From contig BSBN01001017.1 in the NCBI GenBank assembly GCA_027924645.1, forward strand, positions 3,994,501 to 4,058,500: DNA of 64,000 nucleotides, in the 5' to 3' direction. Under the pieces are notes generated by a model. The model was not told the DNA's origin. It was given only the letters and a program-made list of their open reading frames with translations, and did not search any database. Of the stretch, positions 11,301 through 23,513 are shown piece by piece. The stretch's first letter is position 1. Each line of letters opens with the position of its first letter. This DNA is from Cunninghamia lanceolata. Lineage: Eukaryota > Streptophyta > Pinopsida > Cupressales > Cupressaceae. A program made the translations under genes and the position numbers.

Positions 11301-11848
11301 CAGAGATGGAATCATCAGTTGACTTTTACCACATATTAGATCTAGTTCAACTAGGTAATATATCTATTTGCATAGTTTTTGAAATTCCTAATGTTATCTT
11401 ACTTTGTAGTGTTTTTGTAATGTTGACTAATTTTATCTAATTTGCTGCACCTATCATTGTAGGGCATGTTTATGCAGTTATTGTAGATGAAGATAACGAA
11501 GAGGGAACATATTATTACTTGTGTCATTGTGTTGAGGCTAAAAAGAAATTGGAGGCCCCAGTTACAAATGGAGAAAACATCAAATACCCTACAGGCTCAG
11601 TGGTTGTTACTAGAACATGGCTTAGAAGGTACCCACATAAGAGTGTTAATGTTTGGTTGTTTCAGGACTTTGACATGCATCAGAAGATTCTTCATTACTC
11701 AAACCTTGTCATGGCATCCAATGTTCATTTGATACAATTTCAGGGTAGACCTTTGAACAAGACCTTGTGGAAGGTGCATGAGTCTAACCATGAGGCAATA
11801 CTTGACACAATAAATAGTAGAGCAGACCCAGAGGGTTCGTTAGATTAA
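8340..11848 (+). pseudogene. decayed intron-containing gene with transposase-like core
   Basis: Fragments follow one another: 8353-9153 (starts MPRKRSRIKP, basic, follows acceptor TTCTACAG at 8339), 9150-9376, 9797-10040, 10088-11354 and 11463-11848. The core holds DFAENYT (about 10510), LDNCASQFKNS (about 10770) and, after a stop, AGHGKGEHDG (about 10870), plus Cys/His motifs CRLH and CxxC...CEH. The order D...D-x(5)-QFK...HGKG-x3-DG matches a widespread uncharacterised transposase-like family in plants and animals, recalled from memory. It may belong to a Sola-type DNA transposon superfamily, but that is a guess. An intron at 11355-11462 (CTAG|GTAATA ... TTGTAG) joins in frame, and a TACTAAC branch site precedes another acceptor at 10087. 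Stops at 8539, 10799, 10928 (TGA) and 11240 (TAG), a frameshift near 9150 and an insertion at 9377 disable it. Confidence 0.6.
9377..9796. mobile_element. probable solo LTR splitting the transposase-like gene
   Basis: The coding sequence is interrupted between codons reading TRV and RVSSNQ. The inserted block starts TGTTAGGGATTGC and ends near CATATAACA (9793), and the hexamer AAGGGT occurs on both sides (9371-9376 and 9796-9801). About 420 bp, no open frame, TGTTA/TAACA-type ends and an internal TTTTAACGTGGTTCACCC motif of a kind common near plant LTR ends suggest a solo LTR. The right boundary is uncertain by about three bases, and a small non-autonomous element is also possible. Confidence 0.5.
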
Positions 11849-13009
11849 TTTGTAAGTATTCACATTGATTTTGTAAAGTCATGTTATATCGATTTGTAAG
11901 TATGCACATTAATTTGTAAGTTTATATAGGTTTGTCTTTTTTTAGTTGTTGCTGCATTTTTACACATATACAATGAATATTGTGATGAATATGTTTGTCA
12001 TTGATGTCAAAGTGCTTGGATGTTAGTAATTGAGTAAGGAATGTATAATTGTGTAGGTCTATTGGTTGTCTATTATTTGATGATACCATTATGCTTTTAG
12101 GATATGTTGTTGGGTTTTGTGATATAAATACACTTGCTTCTTCATAGAGTATGTGATGTGATGCATAGAGTTGTAGTGCTTCAAGACAAGGCATGAACTT
12201 GAATAGTGAAGATCTCACTCAAGCAGTGGTATGAACTTGATTTGTTTGCTATGGTATACATTTAATGTTTGCATCATCATCATGTTATGCTTCATGGGGT
12301 TAGATCTAAGTGATGGATGAAGTTGATCCGTATTGGTCTTAATCCCGTTCACTAATATTTCACTCATGTCATATCAAGATTCATGTCACAGGGTTTGGAT
12401 GTTAGTTCATAATATTCATGTTTATCATGTTACAATAGCAGGACATAGTTGCTTATGTCATTGGTTCATGCCATTAGATCATTGGATTTAGTTGTGGTTC
12501 TTCATCATAACATGTCATGCTTTCAGGAGTTGGATTGGGTTGTGGTTCTTCCTCATGACAGGAGTTTGTTCATGTCTTCATGCTTCTTTGTGCTCCATGT
12601 CTTCAGTGTTCTCAGTGTCTTCATGCACCATAGATTTCTTCAGTGTCCTCATGATGTTGATGTTGATTAATGAGTTGTGGTTGTTGTTGGAAGTTTTGGA
12701 AGTCTAAAGGATGTCATAGTGGCAGTGTTCATATCATAGTTGCAGAGGTTTAAACATTCAAAACTAGTTAGGGTTTTTAAGTTAAAGTTATTAGTTATGT
12801 TTTAAACCCTAAGTGTATTATCTTTAAAGACCTAGTTTGGTAAGTTTTGTTTGTGTTATACTCTCTTTTTAATTTGTCTCAAATAACCTTCTGTGTTCTT
12901 CATGTGGTCTTTAGCACTTAGGTTATATTATGTTTAGGGTTATCTAGTCCTCAACCTCCTAAAAACCCTAGTTTTTACTTTGCTCTAAAATTTAAGTTAA
13001 TACCTTACA
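11849..13009. other. no recognisable gene
   Basis: T-rich sequence downstream of the transposase-like gene. Short open frames (for example 11922-12218 minus, 12449-12670 plus) have low-complexity, Phe/Ser/Val-rich translations and no motif. I saw no terminal inverted repeat matching the upstream side by eye. Confidence 0.4.
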
Positions 13010-15910
13010 CCTGTACCAGCGATATTGTACCGGTGATATTCCTGAAGAGTCCAAAGTGCAAAAAGGAAGCAATCTTTGACAAGCTGTTACTTGAAAAATT
13101 TGACACTTAGAAACATTCCGTCTAAGGAAACGCGATCACGTAGAACCCCTCTACAATAACTTCTCTCGATTTTTGATATCTCTGAGGCGTTTGCCCGTGG
13201 TGAAAGGTTTTCTGCTGCCCCAAAAATCGTCAGAAGGAGGTAGTGTAAAGTTGCAAAGGGGTGTAACCTTCGTCTTGCTCCTGATGCGACCAAACTAACG
13301 GTTCCAACATGTCCAGATGGGTACATTTAGGCTAGGCATGGTCCTATTTTTCCCCAAACATGCCGAAATAGTTCGAGCTACATTGTACCGGCGATATCCC
13401 TGAAGAGTCCAAAGTGCAAAAAGGCAACAATCTTTGACGAGCTGTTAGTCAGAAACCATGACACTTAGAAATATTCCATCTAAGGCAAAATGATCATGTA
13501 GAACCCCTCTACAATAACCTCTCTCAGTTTTTTATATCTCTGAGGCATTTTCTCATGGTGAAAAGTTTTCTGCTGCCCCAAAAATCGTCAGAAGGAGGTA
13601 GTGTAAAATTGCAAAGGGGTGTAACTTTTGTCCTGCTCCTGATGCGACCAAACTGATAGTTCCACCACATCCGAATGGGTACTTTTAGGCTAGGAATGGT
13701 CCTATTTTGCACTCAAACGTGCCGAAATAGTTTGAGCTACATTGTACCGGTGATATCCCTGAAGAGTCCAAAGTGCAAAAAAGGCAACAATCTTTGACGA
13801 GCTGTTACTCAGAAACCATGACACTTAGAAACATTTTGTCTAAGGCAACACGATCATGTAGAACCCCTCTACAATAACCTCTCTCAATTTTTGATATCTT
13901 TGAGATGTTTACCTGTGGTGAAAGGTTTTCTGTTGTCCCAAAAATCATCAAAAGGAGGTAGTGTAAAGTTGCAAAGGGGTGTAACTTTCGTCCTGCTCTT
14001 GATGAGACCAAACTGACAGTTTCAATGCATCTGGATGGGTATGTTTAGGTTAGGCATGGTCCTATTTTGCACCCAAACATGCCAAACAGTTCGAGCTACA
14101 TTGTACTGGCGATATCCCTGAAGAGTACAAAGTGCAAAAAGGCAGCAATCTTTGACGAGCTATTACTCAGAAACCATGACACTTAGAAACATTCCATCCA
14201 AGGAAAAGTGATCATGTAGAACCCCTCTACAATAACCTCTCTCAGTTTTTGATATCTTTGAGGTGTTTTCCCGTGGTGAGAGGTTTTTTGCTGCCCCAAA
14301 AAAATCAGAAGGAGGTAGTGTAAAGTTGCAAAGGGGTGTAACTTTCGTCCTGCTCCTGATGCGACTAAAATGACAGTTTCAACACATCCGAATGGGTACA
14401 TTTAGGCTAGGCATGGTCCTATTTTGCACCCAAACATGCCAAAACAGTTCGAGCTACATTGTACCGGTGATATCCCTGAAGAGTCCAAAGTGCAAAAAGG
14501 CAGAAATCTTAGACGAGCTATTACTCAGAAACCATGATACATAGAAAAATTGTGTCTAAAGTAACGCAATCACATAAAACCCCTCTACAATAACCTCTCT
14601 TAGTTTTTAATATCTCTGAGGTGTTTTCCCATGGTGAAAGGTTTTCTGCTGCCCCAAAAATCGTCACAAGGAGGTAGTGTAAAGTTGCAAAGGGGTGTAA
14701 CTTTCATCCTACTCCTGATGCGACCAAACTAACAGTTTCAACGTGTCTAGATGGGTACATTTAGGCTAGGCATGGCCTTGTTTTAAACCCAAACATACTG
14801 AAACAGTTCGAGCTACATTGTATCGGTGATATCCCTGAAGAGTCCAAAGTGCAAAAAGGCAGCAATCTTTGACGAGATTTTACTCAGAAACCATGATACT
14901 TAGAAATATTTTTTCTGAGGCAACGTGATCATGTAGAACCCCTCTACAATAACCTCTCTCAGTTTTTGATATCTCTAAGGCGTTTGCCTGTGGTGAGGTT
15001 TTCTGCTGCCCCAAAAAAATGTTAGAAGGAGGTAGTGTAAAGTTACAAAGGGGTGTAACTTTTGTCTTGCTCCTGATGTGACCAAATTGACAGTTCCCAT
15101 GCATCCAGATGGGTACTTTTAGGCTAGGCATGGTCCTATTTTTAACCCAAACATGCCGAAACAGTTTGAGCTACATTGTACCGGCAATATCCCTGAAGAG
15201 TCCAAAGTGCAAAAATGCAGCAATCTTTGACAAGCTATTACTTAGAAACCTTGATAATTAGAAACATTTTGTCTGAGGCAACGTGATCACATAGAACCAC
15301 TCTACAATAACCTCTCTCAGTTTTTGATATCTCTGAGGCGTTTGCCCATGGTGAAAGGTTTTCTGTTGCCCTAAAAATCGTCAGAAGGAGGTAGTGTAAA
15401 GTTGCAAAGGGGAGTAACTTTTGTCCTTCTCTTGATGTGACCAAAATCATAGTTCCAATGTGTCTGGATGGGTACGTTTAGACTAGGCATGGTCTTATTT
15501 TGCACCCAAACATGCCGAAACAGTTCGAGCTACATTGTACCGGCGATATCCCTAAAGAGTCAAAAGTGCAAAAAGGCAACAATCTTTGACGAGATGTTAC
15601 TCATAAATCGTGTCACTTAGAAACATTCCATTTGAGGCTATAGGATCATGTAGGTCCCTTTACAATAATGTCTCTCAGTTTTTTATATCTCTGAGGCATT
15701 TGCCCATGGTGAAAGTTTTTTTGCTGCCCCAAAAATGGTTAGATGCATGCAATGTAAAGTTGCAAAGGGGTGTAACTTTTGTTCTACTCCTCGTGCGGCC
15801 AAACCGACTGTTCCAATGCATTAGGATGGGTACGTTTAGGCTAGACATAGTCCTTTTTTGCACCCAAACATGCCGAAACAGTCTGAGCTACATTGTACTA
15901 GTGATATCCT
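13010..15910. repeat. tandem array, eight units of 358-359 bp
   Basis: The marker CCTGAAGAGT or a one-base variant recurs at 13041, 13399, 13758, 14117, 14475, 14834, 15192 and 15551, a spacing of 358 or 359 bp, and the array decays after 15905. Conserved blocks include CTCTACAATAACCTCTCTCAG and GGTAGTGTAAAGTTGCAAAG. The eighth unit is the most diverged. Each unit carries a 60-80-codon minus-strand open frame with similar translation, but the unit length is not a multiple of three and frames differ between units, so one continuous repeat protein is excluded. It is best called a short satellite array. Whether it is transcribed cannot be judged here. Confidence 0.93.
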
Positions 15911-18092
15911 CACACATTGCCTTTGCTATAACTGTTATAGTCTTCACATGTCAACATGCATCTTATGGTTGTTAACATACTTGTTCTAGCAGTCAACACA
16001 GTCATATATGAACTGCTTGTTCTTTATCTTAGTTCACCTTGACTTTGTTCTCTAGTACTATCTCTGTAGGGTTTGTTTTAATCCTTCAATGCATTGTTCC
16101 ATCACTGCAATCTTAGACCCATATTAGGCTTGAAAGACCTCTGTTAGGCTACTCTCCTAAACCTTAATATCATCTTCATGTTGTCATATCCATGCTGTTC
16201 AACCCTCATCTTCTTCCACCTTTAGGTCACTGTGTTATTAGGCTTGAACTTAGACTTATGTGATATTTGAAACCCTCTACACTTCATGGCTCTATCATTA
16301 TATAATGATCTACACTATCATTATATAATGATCTACACTACACCTATCTTGCTTATCATATTTCATAGAAATCTTGGAAAGAGTTGGGGTAGTGGTATGC
16401 AACCTTCTGCGAGATCAATACAATGTCGTAACAAGGCTTTCAAGCTTAACAAGTTTTTGGGTAGGGACTTGCTTTATGGAATTAGAGTCAAATTGGTAAA
16501 TGTGATGACATGATACATATTAACATGGTGAGATGCAAAGTATACATTATAATATTAACCACATTCTCAAAGGGATTGCTGATGACTTATGGAAGCCTAT
16601 AGCCCCAATGTTATGTTGCATACTCAAATTAGGTAAGACTCAATGTACTCTCATAACCTTGCCTTATATGCAAGAGGAATTACATTTAATAACCACAGTG
16701 GTCATCAGGTGCTCATAAGCATATGATTTTGACTATCTTATTCAAAACAACAAACTTACTCTTTGCATCCCAATATGGTATAATAACAAGGAATAAGAAA
16801 TATTTTCAATTGAGCAACTCATGAAGAATATGGATTAGCATACCAAGGAGCAACCATAGGAACATCCTTTTAGAACATAGGGAATTGCAAATATCTATGT
16901 TACAACAATCAATCTCTTTTCAATATTCCAACATGAGATATTTGTAGAGTATTATTTTGGTTATATGATGCACCCAAATTGAGCTAGCAAGACCAAATCA
17001 TGGTATTATCATGCCTTTTGGTCACTGAAATAAAACAATAAGCATAAAGATGTTTCACAAGAGGTCGACAACATAGAATACAATAGTTACAAAACTACTA
17101 AAAAAAGATGCATTGAAATAGCCAAAAAAATATGGTTTCATTTATGTAAAATGGGATTGCTTGGGAAAACCATAGAAGGTGTTTTTATACATTTATTTTA
17201 GTCCCCATATAGTCCTCTACAACAATATTAAAACTTAAGCATATACACTCAAAATAAAATCATTTTAGAAGCTCTAACACAAGTCCTTCATGAGTTTAAT
17301 GACCATAACGACCAAGCTAAAATGAGGGTAGAGACCATTTAGACTCACAAGGTATGGGGTTGTCCCATGCTAAAAATATCATATAAATATTATTGTAATA
17401 TCCCCTTGGTCACTTGCAAAATTAGATAGAGTTGTTTGTGAAACTATGAGACATGATCCTTAGTGTTGTGCAAATGACACATGATCCAAAGGGTTGTGTA
17501 ATATTTATAGGGTGTCTTTTGAGTTGCACAAAATGACTCCTATCACTATGTGAATTATGCATGGTGCAAGGAACCATGAACTTTGTGTTGGATCAAGTGG
17601 CATTGTTTAGGTGGCACATGATGCAAGGACTTATGCACGAGGTTGTACATTGCTATGTGAGTGACTAAGGCTAACATGCAAGCTTATGCAATAGCATGTA
17701 GATCATGATGTGAACAAAAAAAATTGCTTTCCATTTATCCATTTAACCAATCTTCCTTTCTCTATTTTCTCGGGCATGTCTAGTTTTGAGAGACTAAAAC
17801 TTTCAACCCAAAACTCAAATTCTTTTATCATCAATTTAGATGGATTCTTTGACAATAAAACTTTGAAACCTAGAGGCATACAAAAATGATCTACACTGCA
17901 CCTATCCATATTACATAATGTTCAACAAAAATGATTTGTATTAACCAAATATCCATATAGGCATACATCAATATCTGTCGATATAACATATATACAAAAT
18001 AGCCATATAGGCATACAATGTCAACTATATGCAATAAAAATATATTTTCACAAATGCCATATAGGCATACAACAAAGGAACACAATAAAAAG
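15911..18092. other. non-coding stretch
   Basis: No credible coding region. At 16294-16339 a 23-bp unit is directly repeated twice, and each unit starts with the perfect palindrome ATCATTATATAATGAT. The remainder is AT-rich with scattered short frames lacking any motif. Confidence 0.45.
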
Positions 18093-21000
18093 TCATCCCC
18101 CTCTGTTCGGTGAAGAGAATAAATCATAGGCAGCCTTTGATCTTTGAGGGGATGGAGACATGTATGAGGGTGGTCTACTACGAACTCGAGGGCTGCTCCT
18201 CCTATTTAGTTGTTCATGGATTTGTAGTTGTTACAATAAAAAATATAGACATTAATATATAGAAAATACATTATAAAAAATGAAACATTTAACAAAATAA
18301 TCACTTACCGCTATCCAAAAATTGTCTCCTCATTTGCCTCAATACTAGGATTAGGTTGTGGCGATGTCATGTCCTATAGAAACCATCCAAATAGAAATTA
18401 AACTTCAAATCAATTATCATTTGATTTTTCAAAAATAAACAACTATAACAATGAATGTAATTTGAAATTTACTATTCTGTCTCATACCCCCATCAAAGGC
18501 ATGGAGCTATGAATCACAGAGGACACACCATGCTCCATTACCCTGTGAACATCGAGAGGTGTTTCCGCAGCCTACATCATCTGAAAATAAAACAACATTA
18601 TTCAATTACGAAAACTATAATAGTGATGCAAGTCATGGCTCCTAACACACACACACACACTCACCTAAACATGGAAGTACACACAATAAAGCACACAAGT
18701 CACATGCATATATAAAAATTAGACGAAGATTCATGACTATTGTGTGGTATAAGGATCAACAAAGGAGGGACCATAGTAGCATCAAATGTTAGGTTTAAGA
18801 AGTCAGAGAGGGAGTGAAGGTGTTAGTTTAGGTTTAGGTTGGTGGTAGGGTGGGGTAGGGTTGTGCTCAAATTTTTGTTTGTTTGGTAGTCATGGAGGTA
18901 GGACAATGCCTAAGAGTTTGTGGGTTTACGGGACAATGCCTAAACTAGAAATCACATAGACATTAGGTAAGTTTATGGGTTTATAAGAAGGAGGAATATC
19001 AAGAATTTGTGGGATAATAGGAGAGCGGAAAGATACTAGATAGGAGAAGAAAAACCTTATTTTAAAATTTTCTTATCATTTTCTTTGTCTTGAGGTTTGT
19101 CAGGGGGTGGGTTGGAAGCAAACTAGGTCTGGGACGTTTGGTAGGGGTATATTAGGAAATAGGTAGGGTAGATATGGGTTGGTTAGTAGGTTGGGTGTAG
19201 TGTTGGGGAAGTTTCTTAGGCCTACTTTTAGAAGTGGATGGGGAAAGGTCCTACACTTTTTCTTTTACTTTATATTGGAGGGGTGTTAGAGGGGAGATAG
19301 AAGTCAATAAGGAAGGTGAAGTAGTAATAGGTGGATATATGGTGGGGAAGATAGGGGCATAGCTAGTGGAGTAGGTGAAATAATAAAAAGAGGTTGTGGG
19401 GTTGGGGCAGCAATGTGTTTAGAGGCATAAAATAGGTAAAGGTGAAAGAGGGAATTGGTATGAGGTTGAGGTGGACCAGAAGGGATTGAAAAAAAATAAT
19501 CTAAGGAGAAGTGTCTTAAGGTAACAACTAGTTGGTATGGGCTATGAGAAATGGTGAAGACATTACCATCATGGGGAATTTAAGGCACTAGTGGATGATA
19601 ATTCAGGGACAACCCACATTGCAATGAGCCAAGGATGATGTAAGAGAATAGATAGTGCTATGAGGTGGGGATGATATGACATGAGACATCTAGGCACTTA
19701 GGTCCTACCTAGATTAGTAGGGTGAAGGAGCCAAAAGTAGGTATAGAAGTGTCATTATGTGTACACTAGGAGATATCTAAGGGGGATAAGAATCTCTTTG
19801 CAACCTAGTGATGTATAAGTGTTCCTCTGTAATTACATTAATTCCACCTTGATGTATAAGTGTTCCACCTTGATTCAACTATCATTTTTTAGTGTACTTA
19901 TGCCCCAATCTATAGATGATCGTTATAATCATCAGAAGGCACATTGTCAAGCAAGAAGGTGATGAAAAGTGTAGGAGTGGGTTGAAAAATGAAATTATAA
20001 GGTTGAATGTCTAATGTGCCTATCATCTCAAAGAATATAGTAGTATTAAAGGAAGGGTCCTCATTAGACTTAGGTGGGTTAGATGTAGGATCAAAAGTAG
20101 GGATCGAAGAAATTGAGCCAATAGGATTGACATAGTTTGTAGGGGAATGTGTTAGTGTAGATTCATTAATCAATGTAATCAACGATATGAATATAAACTA
20201 CAAAAATCTAGTAAGTACAATTCATTAGTTAAATTGTTTATTTTATTACCTGAGTGAAGCTTTGAACTCCACCACCACTACGAGGTGTTGCTGTGAAATC
20301 TCCAAGATTAACCTATTCAACATCCAAAATTAGATATTAGAATACCATTCCTATAACAATGATATTCACATGTAATATTTATAATTGTTTTCTAGTTACA
20401 TTCCCCGATAGCAAATGTTGTAGTGTAATATGGAGGTGGAGAACCACTGAAGATAGAATGAATGTTATGACCCTGAAATTTTATTAAAATCATCAAACTA
20501 AATTAGTTAATCTTGCATTTCAAAAATGAAATTTAATAAATTAAATTCAATGAACTTGCTAACATTTACCTGAGTATCAAGGCTGAAAGTCTCACTCAGG
20601 AGGACATTTGTCATCACCATCTACTCAGTTGCAGATGTAGCCTGCGCACCTGCGTCTTGACTATCCGTGGGGTCATAACCATAGGCTAACTCGCAAGCCT
20701 GACAAGTATGGGGTGGAACCCTACTCCTCAAACTCTCCCACGGCCCACGCTCTGCTGCAGGACTGGCATGTTGTATGATGCTCTGGGTCAAGGCACTAAT
20801 GGACTGAGCTGACTCGACCTCAGCACTCTCCTTCACAATGAAAGGGATAGACACGTGCTCATGGGCTGGTCTGGTGAGTGCTCATCTCACTGGCCGCAAT
20901 GGGTCAACACGTGTCCCTAGTCTATCCTGTGCTGACCCCCCACCTCTACCCTGGAAGTCCTGCATATCAAAATAGTTTGGCACTTTATTTTTTACAAGCT

Positions 21001-21690
21001 CGCAGTAGAGTTTCCTCAAAAAGTATTGCGGGACCTCATTATTGTTGCATGGAGGATGGTCAAAAACCATCCACCACCTCTGCCAAAAATTGTCCCTTAT
21101 CACTTGGTTGTTGCACCAATGGATAGGGAACCTCTTGCATGTAAGGGGTAGAGGTTGCTTTGTTCGTGGTCTGTAAAAATGGAACACAAGTCCAATTTTG
21201 TAATTTGTTCATTTTTGACTTGCTCATATGACAACTTGTCTACATAGTATTCTCTAAATTGTCTCCTCTTTTCAGATCAACTATTTATTTGCTTGCTAAT
21301 TGAATCTACATTTGATAACACAGATTCAAGAGATTGAGCAAGCGTGGATCTATGCGAGGTTGAAGTTGCAGGATCTTTCAACCTTGCAATTATATCTTCA
21401 ATTTGTTTTTGACTGTTTTCAATTTGCCACATTAGATTTTCTTATGTTCCAGGGGCATGTCGAGGAATGGATGGAGGAGTTTGTTGTTCGGGTTGTTCTT
21501 CAACAGGTATTTGTTGTTTAGGTGATTCAGGATTTTGTGGATTTTCAGGAGGAGGAGGTGCATTATCATTTCCGGTAAATTAAAGAAATTTACATAAAAA
21601 ATCTACTTAAACCTACCTATTTAACAACAACTTCAGACAAAAAACCAAATACAACTTACTCCTTCGGCCTCCTTGACATTGTGGTGGCAT
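18093..21690 (-). pseudogene. remnant of an unrecognised eight-exon gene
   Basis: Model, in transcription order: 21690-21660 (MPPQCQGGRR, donor A|GTAAGT); about 21580-21190 (Pro/Gln-rich, then helical QIENSQKQIEDIIARL); 21170-20570 (200 codons); 20472-20400; 20312-20250; 18580-18488; 18373-18309; about 18206-18093 (ends SPNRGG, TGA). Most later junctions have GT-AG, for example CAG|GTAAAT at 20570, CAG|GTAATA at 20250, CG|GTAAGTG at 18309 and acceptors TTTTTACAG at 21171 and ATTTTCAG at 18581. The largest exon has a Trp/Cys/His-rich block (CNNQVIRDNFWQRWWMVFDH), an aromatic segment (NKVPNYFDMQDFQGRGGG) and HTCQACELAYGYDP. In-frame stops (TGA after DPLRPVR, TAG after QATSATE, TAG after MM in exon six) each fit CGA or CAG. 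I do not recognise the family; a transposon-borne accessory gene is as likely as a host gene. No catalytic motif is visible. Confidence 0.55.
18489..20249. other. long intron region of the minus-strand gene remnant
   Basis: Between exons five and six of the minus-strand model (18581-20249) there is no convincing coding sequence. It contains an (AC)n microsatellite at about 18645-18660 and a long G/T-rich block around 18830-19450 dominated by GGTAGG-like words. The minus-strand frame at 19910-20182 is Pro/Ser/Thr-rich but has no splice context that places it in the gene. Confidence 0.35.
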
Positions 21691-21839
21691 TTTGTCGATG
21701 AATCGATGATAATTTGGTGATGAATTTGACCTCCAATAACACAAGCACACTCTCAAGGGTTTGCAGGCCGCAGATAGAAGAGAATGAAATGGGAAAATGA
21801 GGAAAATGACAGGTTTTTTTTTAAATAGGAAAGAATAAT

Positions 21840-21950
21840 GCGCTCGCATTGTAACGCAAGCGTGTTATGGATTGGTCTTCCCGAGCCTTAGGCTCGGCAT
21901 CACCAAACCATAATGCAAGCGTGTTATAACGTGAGCGCGCTCACGTTATG
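21840..21950. repeat. nested inverted repeats with perfect 24-bp palindrome
   Basis: A perfect palindrome of 24 bp occupies 21926-21949, half-site ATAACGTGAGCG. Just before it, CCGAGCC and GGCTCGG (about 21882-21898) form a tight hairpin with a three-base loop, and TTATGGATTGGT pairs with ACCAAACCATAA around it with one mismatch. The motif GCAAGCGTGTTAT occurs twice. The block is GC-rich compared with its surroundings and lies some 150 bp upstream of the minus-strand gene's first exon. It could be a fold-back element or transposon terminus, but no partner was found near 18 kb. Confidence 0.7.
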
Positions 21951-22012
21951 GCCTAGAAGTTTTTATTTTTAAGTTTGGCCACTTTTTGGCCCCCCAACTT
22001 TTGCACCCACTC

Positions 22013-23513
22013 GAATACCTAATTCCATAAAATAAGGATTCAATACATTGTTTCTCAACCTTTTATATCATCCCATATACAAATTAATATGCAACAAATT
22101 TCATAAAGAAGATTTTAGAGGACTAAAACAACGATAATCATAATGATCTTACCCAAATCATTCATCATCCAAACTTTGAAATAAAGAAAATTTTGTAAAA
22201 AGAGTGATTACTTTGCACAATGACATAACTCTGTTCACTTCTTCATCAGATTCCCTAACTGAAAGAAATTATTCTTCTCATCAAATCAAATCTTCACATC
22301 ACAAAAACTAGATTTAGTCACTTGATCTGCGACCACAAAATTGATAACAAACCAAATTTGCTCTCCACCCAACCATAGGATTCGACCAATTGAATCCATC
22401 CCTGAGCAATTAAAGAGAAACATTTTCTTGATATTCAACATATTAAATAGAATACAATTCTATTTTCAAGAATATAACTCACAGATTTATCACTTTCTTT
22501 CACAATAAAATCAATAACTCCCATAAACATCATTCTCCCATTAAACATTAACTCCCTTAATCAACAACTCCCAAAATCTCCCTTTAGCATCAACTCCCAG
22601 AAACAATAATCTCCCAATTCCCATAAAACAATTTTCTCCCAAAACTCCATTAAACAATAATCTCCCAAAACACCATAAAACAATAATCTCCCAAAACACC
22701 TTAAAACAACAATCTCCCAAAACACCATAAAACAATAATCTCCCAAAAGACCTTAAAACAACAATCTCCCAAAAACTCCCAAGAACATTCAACTCCCAAA
22801 ACATATATTATCATTTCACATATCATCAACTCCCAGCAATACTTTCCATCACAACACCAATTTCAGGCAACATAATAATTCTCATAGAAGAATTCATCAT
22901 TCTTGGAAAATTAAATATCCAAACAATAAAAAATAGATTTTTTTCAAAATTTAATTGTTACATTCATTTAAATCATAAAATCCATATAAAATAGAAATAT
23001 AATTTATTTTGCTTACCTTGGTTGTCCAAGATCGACTTAGCCCATAGAACCTTCACATATCTATTTCCTTCCTCCTCCAGTAACTCACATCCATCAATTA
23101 TTTCAGAAAAAATTGAGTTATCAAAACCAATCTACAACTTTGTTTCTTATTTCTTTTTCCTCCCTCTCTCAATCACGTACCTTCCCTCTTTTTAATAAAC
23201 TTTTTCCCAACTCTTCGTATTTCCTCTCTAAAATAAAAATAATTTAATCAAGAAAACTCTATTTCTCCTCATAACCCCTTTTCCATAAAGAAATAATAAA
23301 GCAAGTAATTGTTTAATCATTTGATAACTAAACTTATTATTTTCTTCCTTATGAATAATTAAACATACATAAACATTTAATTCCCTTAATCAAAACATTA
23401 ATAATAAAATAATAAGAGTAATATTCATGGTACAACAACCAACAAAATTATTGTCTAACCACACACACCAAAAATATAATAAATATCTAAAACAATATTA
23501 GTTAGACCCTACA
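22013..23513 (-). repeat. 3' LTR of the chromovirus, truncated
   Basis: 1501 bp aligning with 38631-40107 and beginning (minus strand) with TGTAGGGTCTAAC at 23513. The counterpart of 37320-38630, the last 1.3 kb of the LTR including its end, is missing at the 22013 breakpoint. Contains five copies of a 26-bp AACAATAATCTCCCAAAACACC-type unit (22647-22780), against four in the other LTR. Confidence 0.88.

Noticed and set aside
12780..12985. AAACCCTA-like words as possible interstitial telomere repeat
   Set aside because: Only isolated copies, never in tandem; common in AT-rich plant DNA.
13087..15863. Series of 60-80-codon minus-strand frames suggesting a repeat protein
   Set aside because: Each belongs to one 359-bp tandem unit; the period is not a multiple of three and the frames are not joined or spliced by clear sites.
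16326..17905. Shared word GATCTACACT(A/G)CACCTATC at 16327 and 17890 as possible target duplication of an unseen insert
   Set aside because: Too long and imperfect for a normal target duplication, and nothing between the two copies looks like an element.
22541..22804. Minus-strand frame rich in FWE..VLRCFGRLLF repeats
   Set aside because: It is produced by a 26-bp tandem repeat inside a chromovirus LTR, with a shortened equivalent at 39179-39421.
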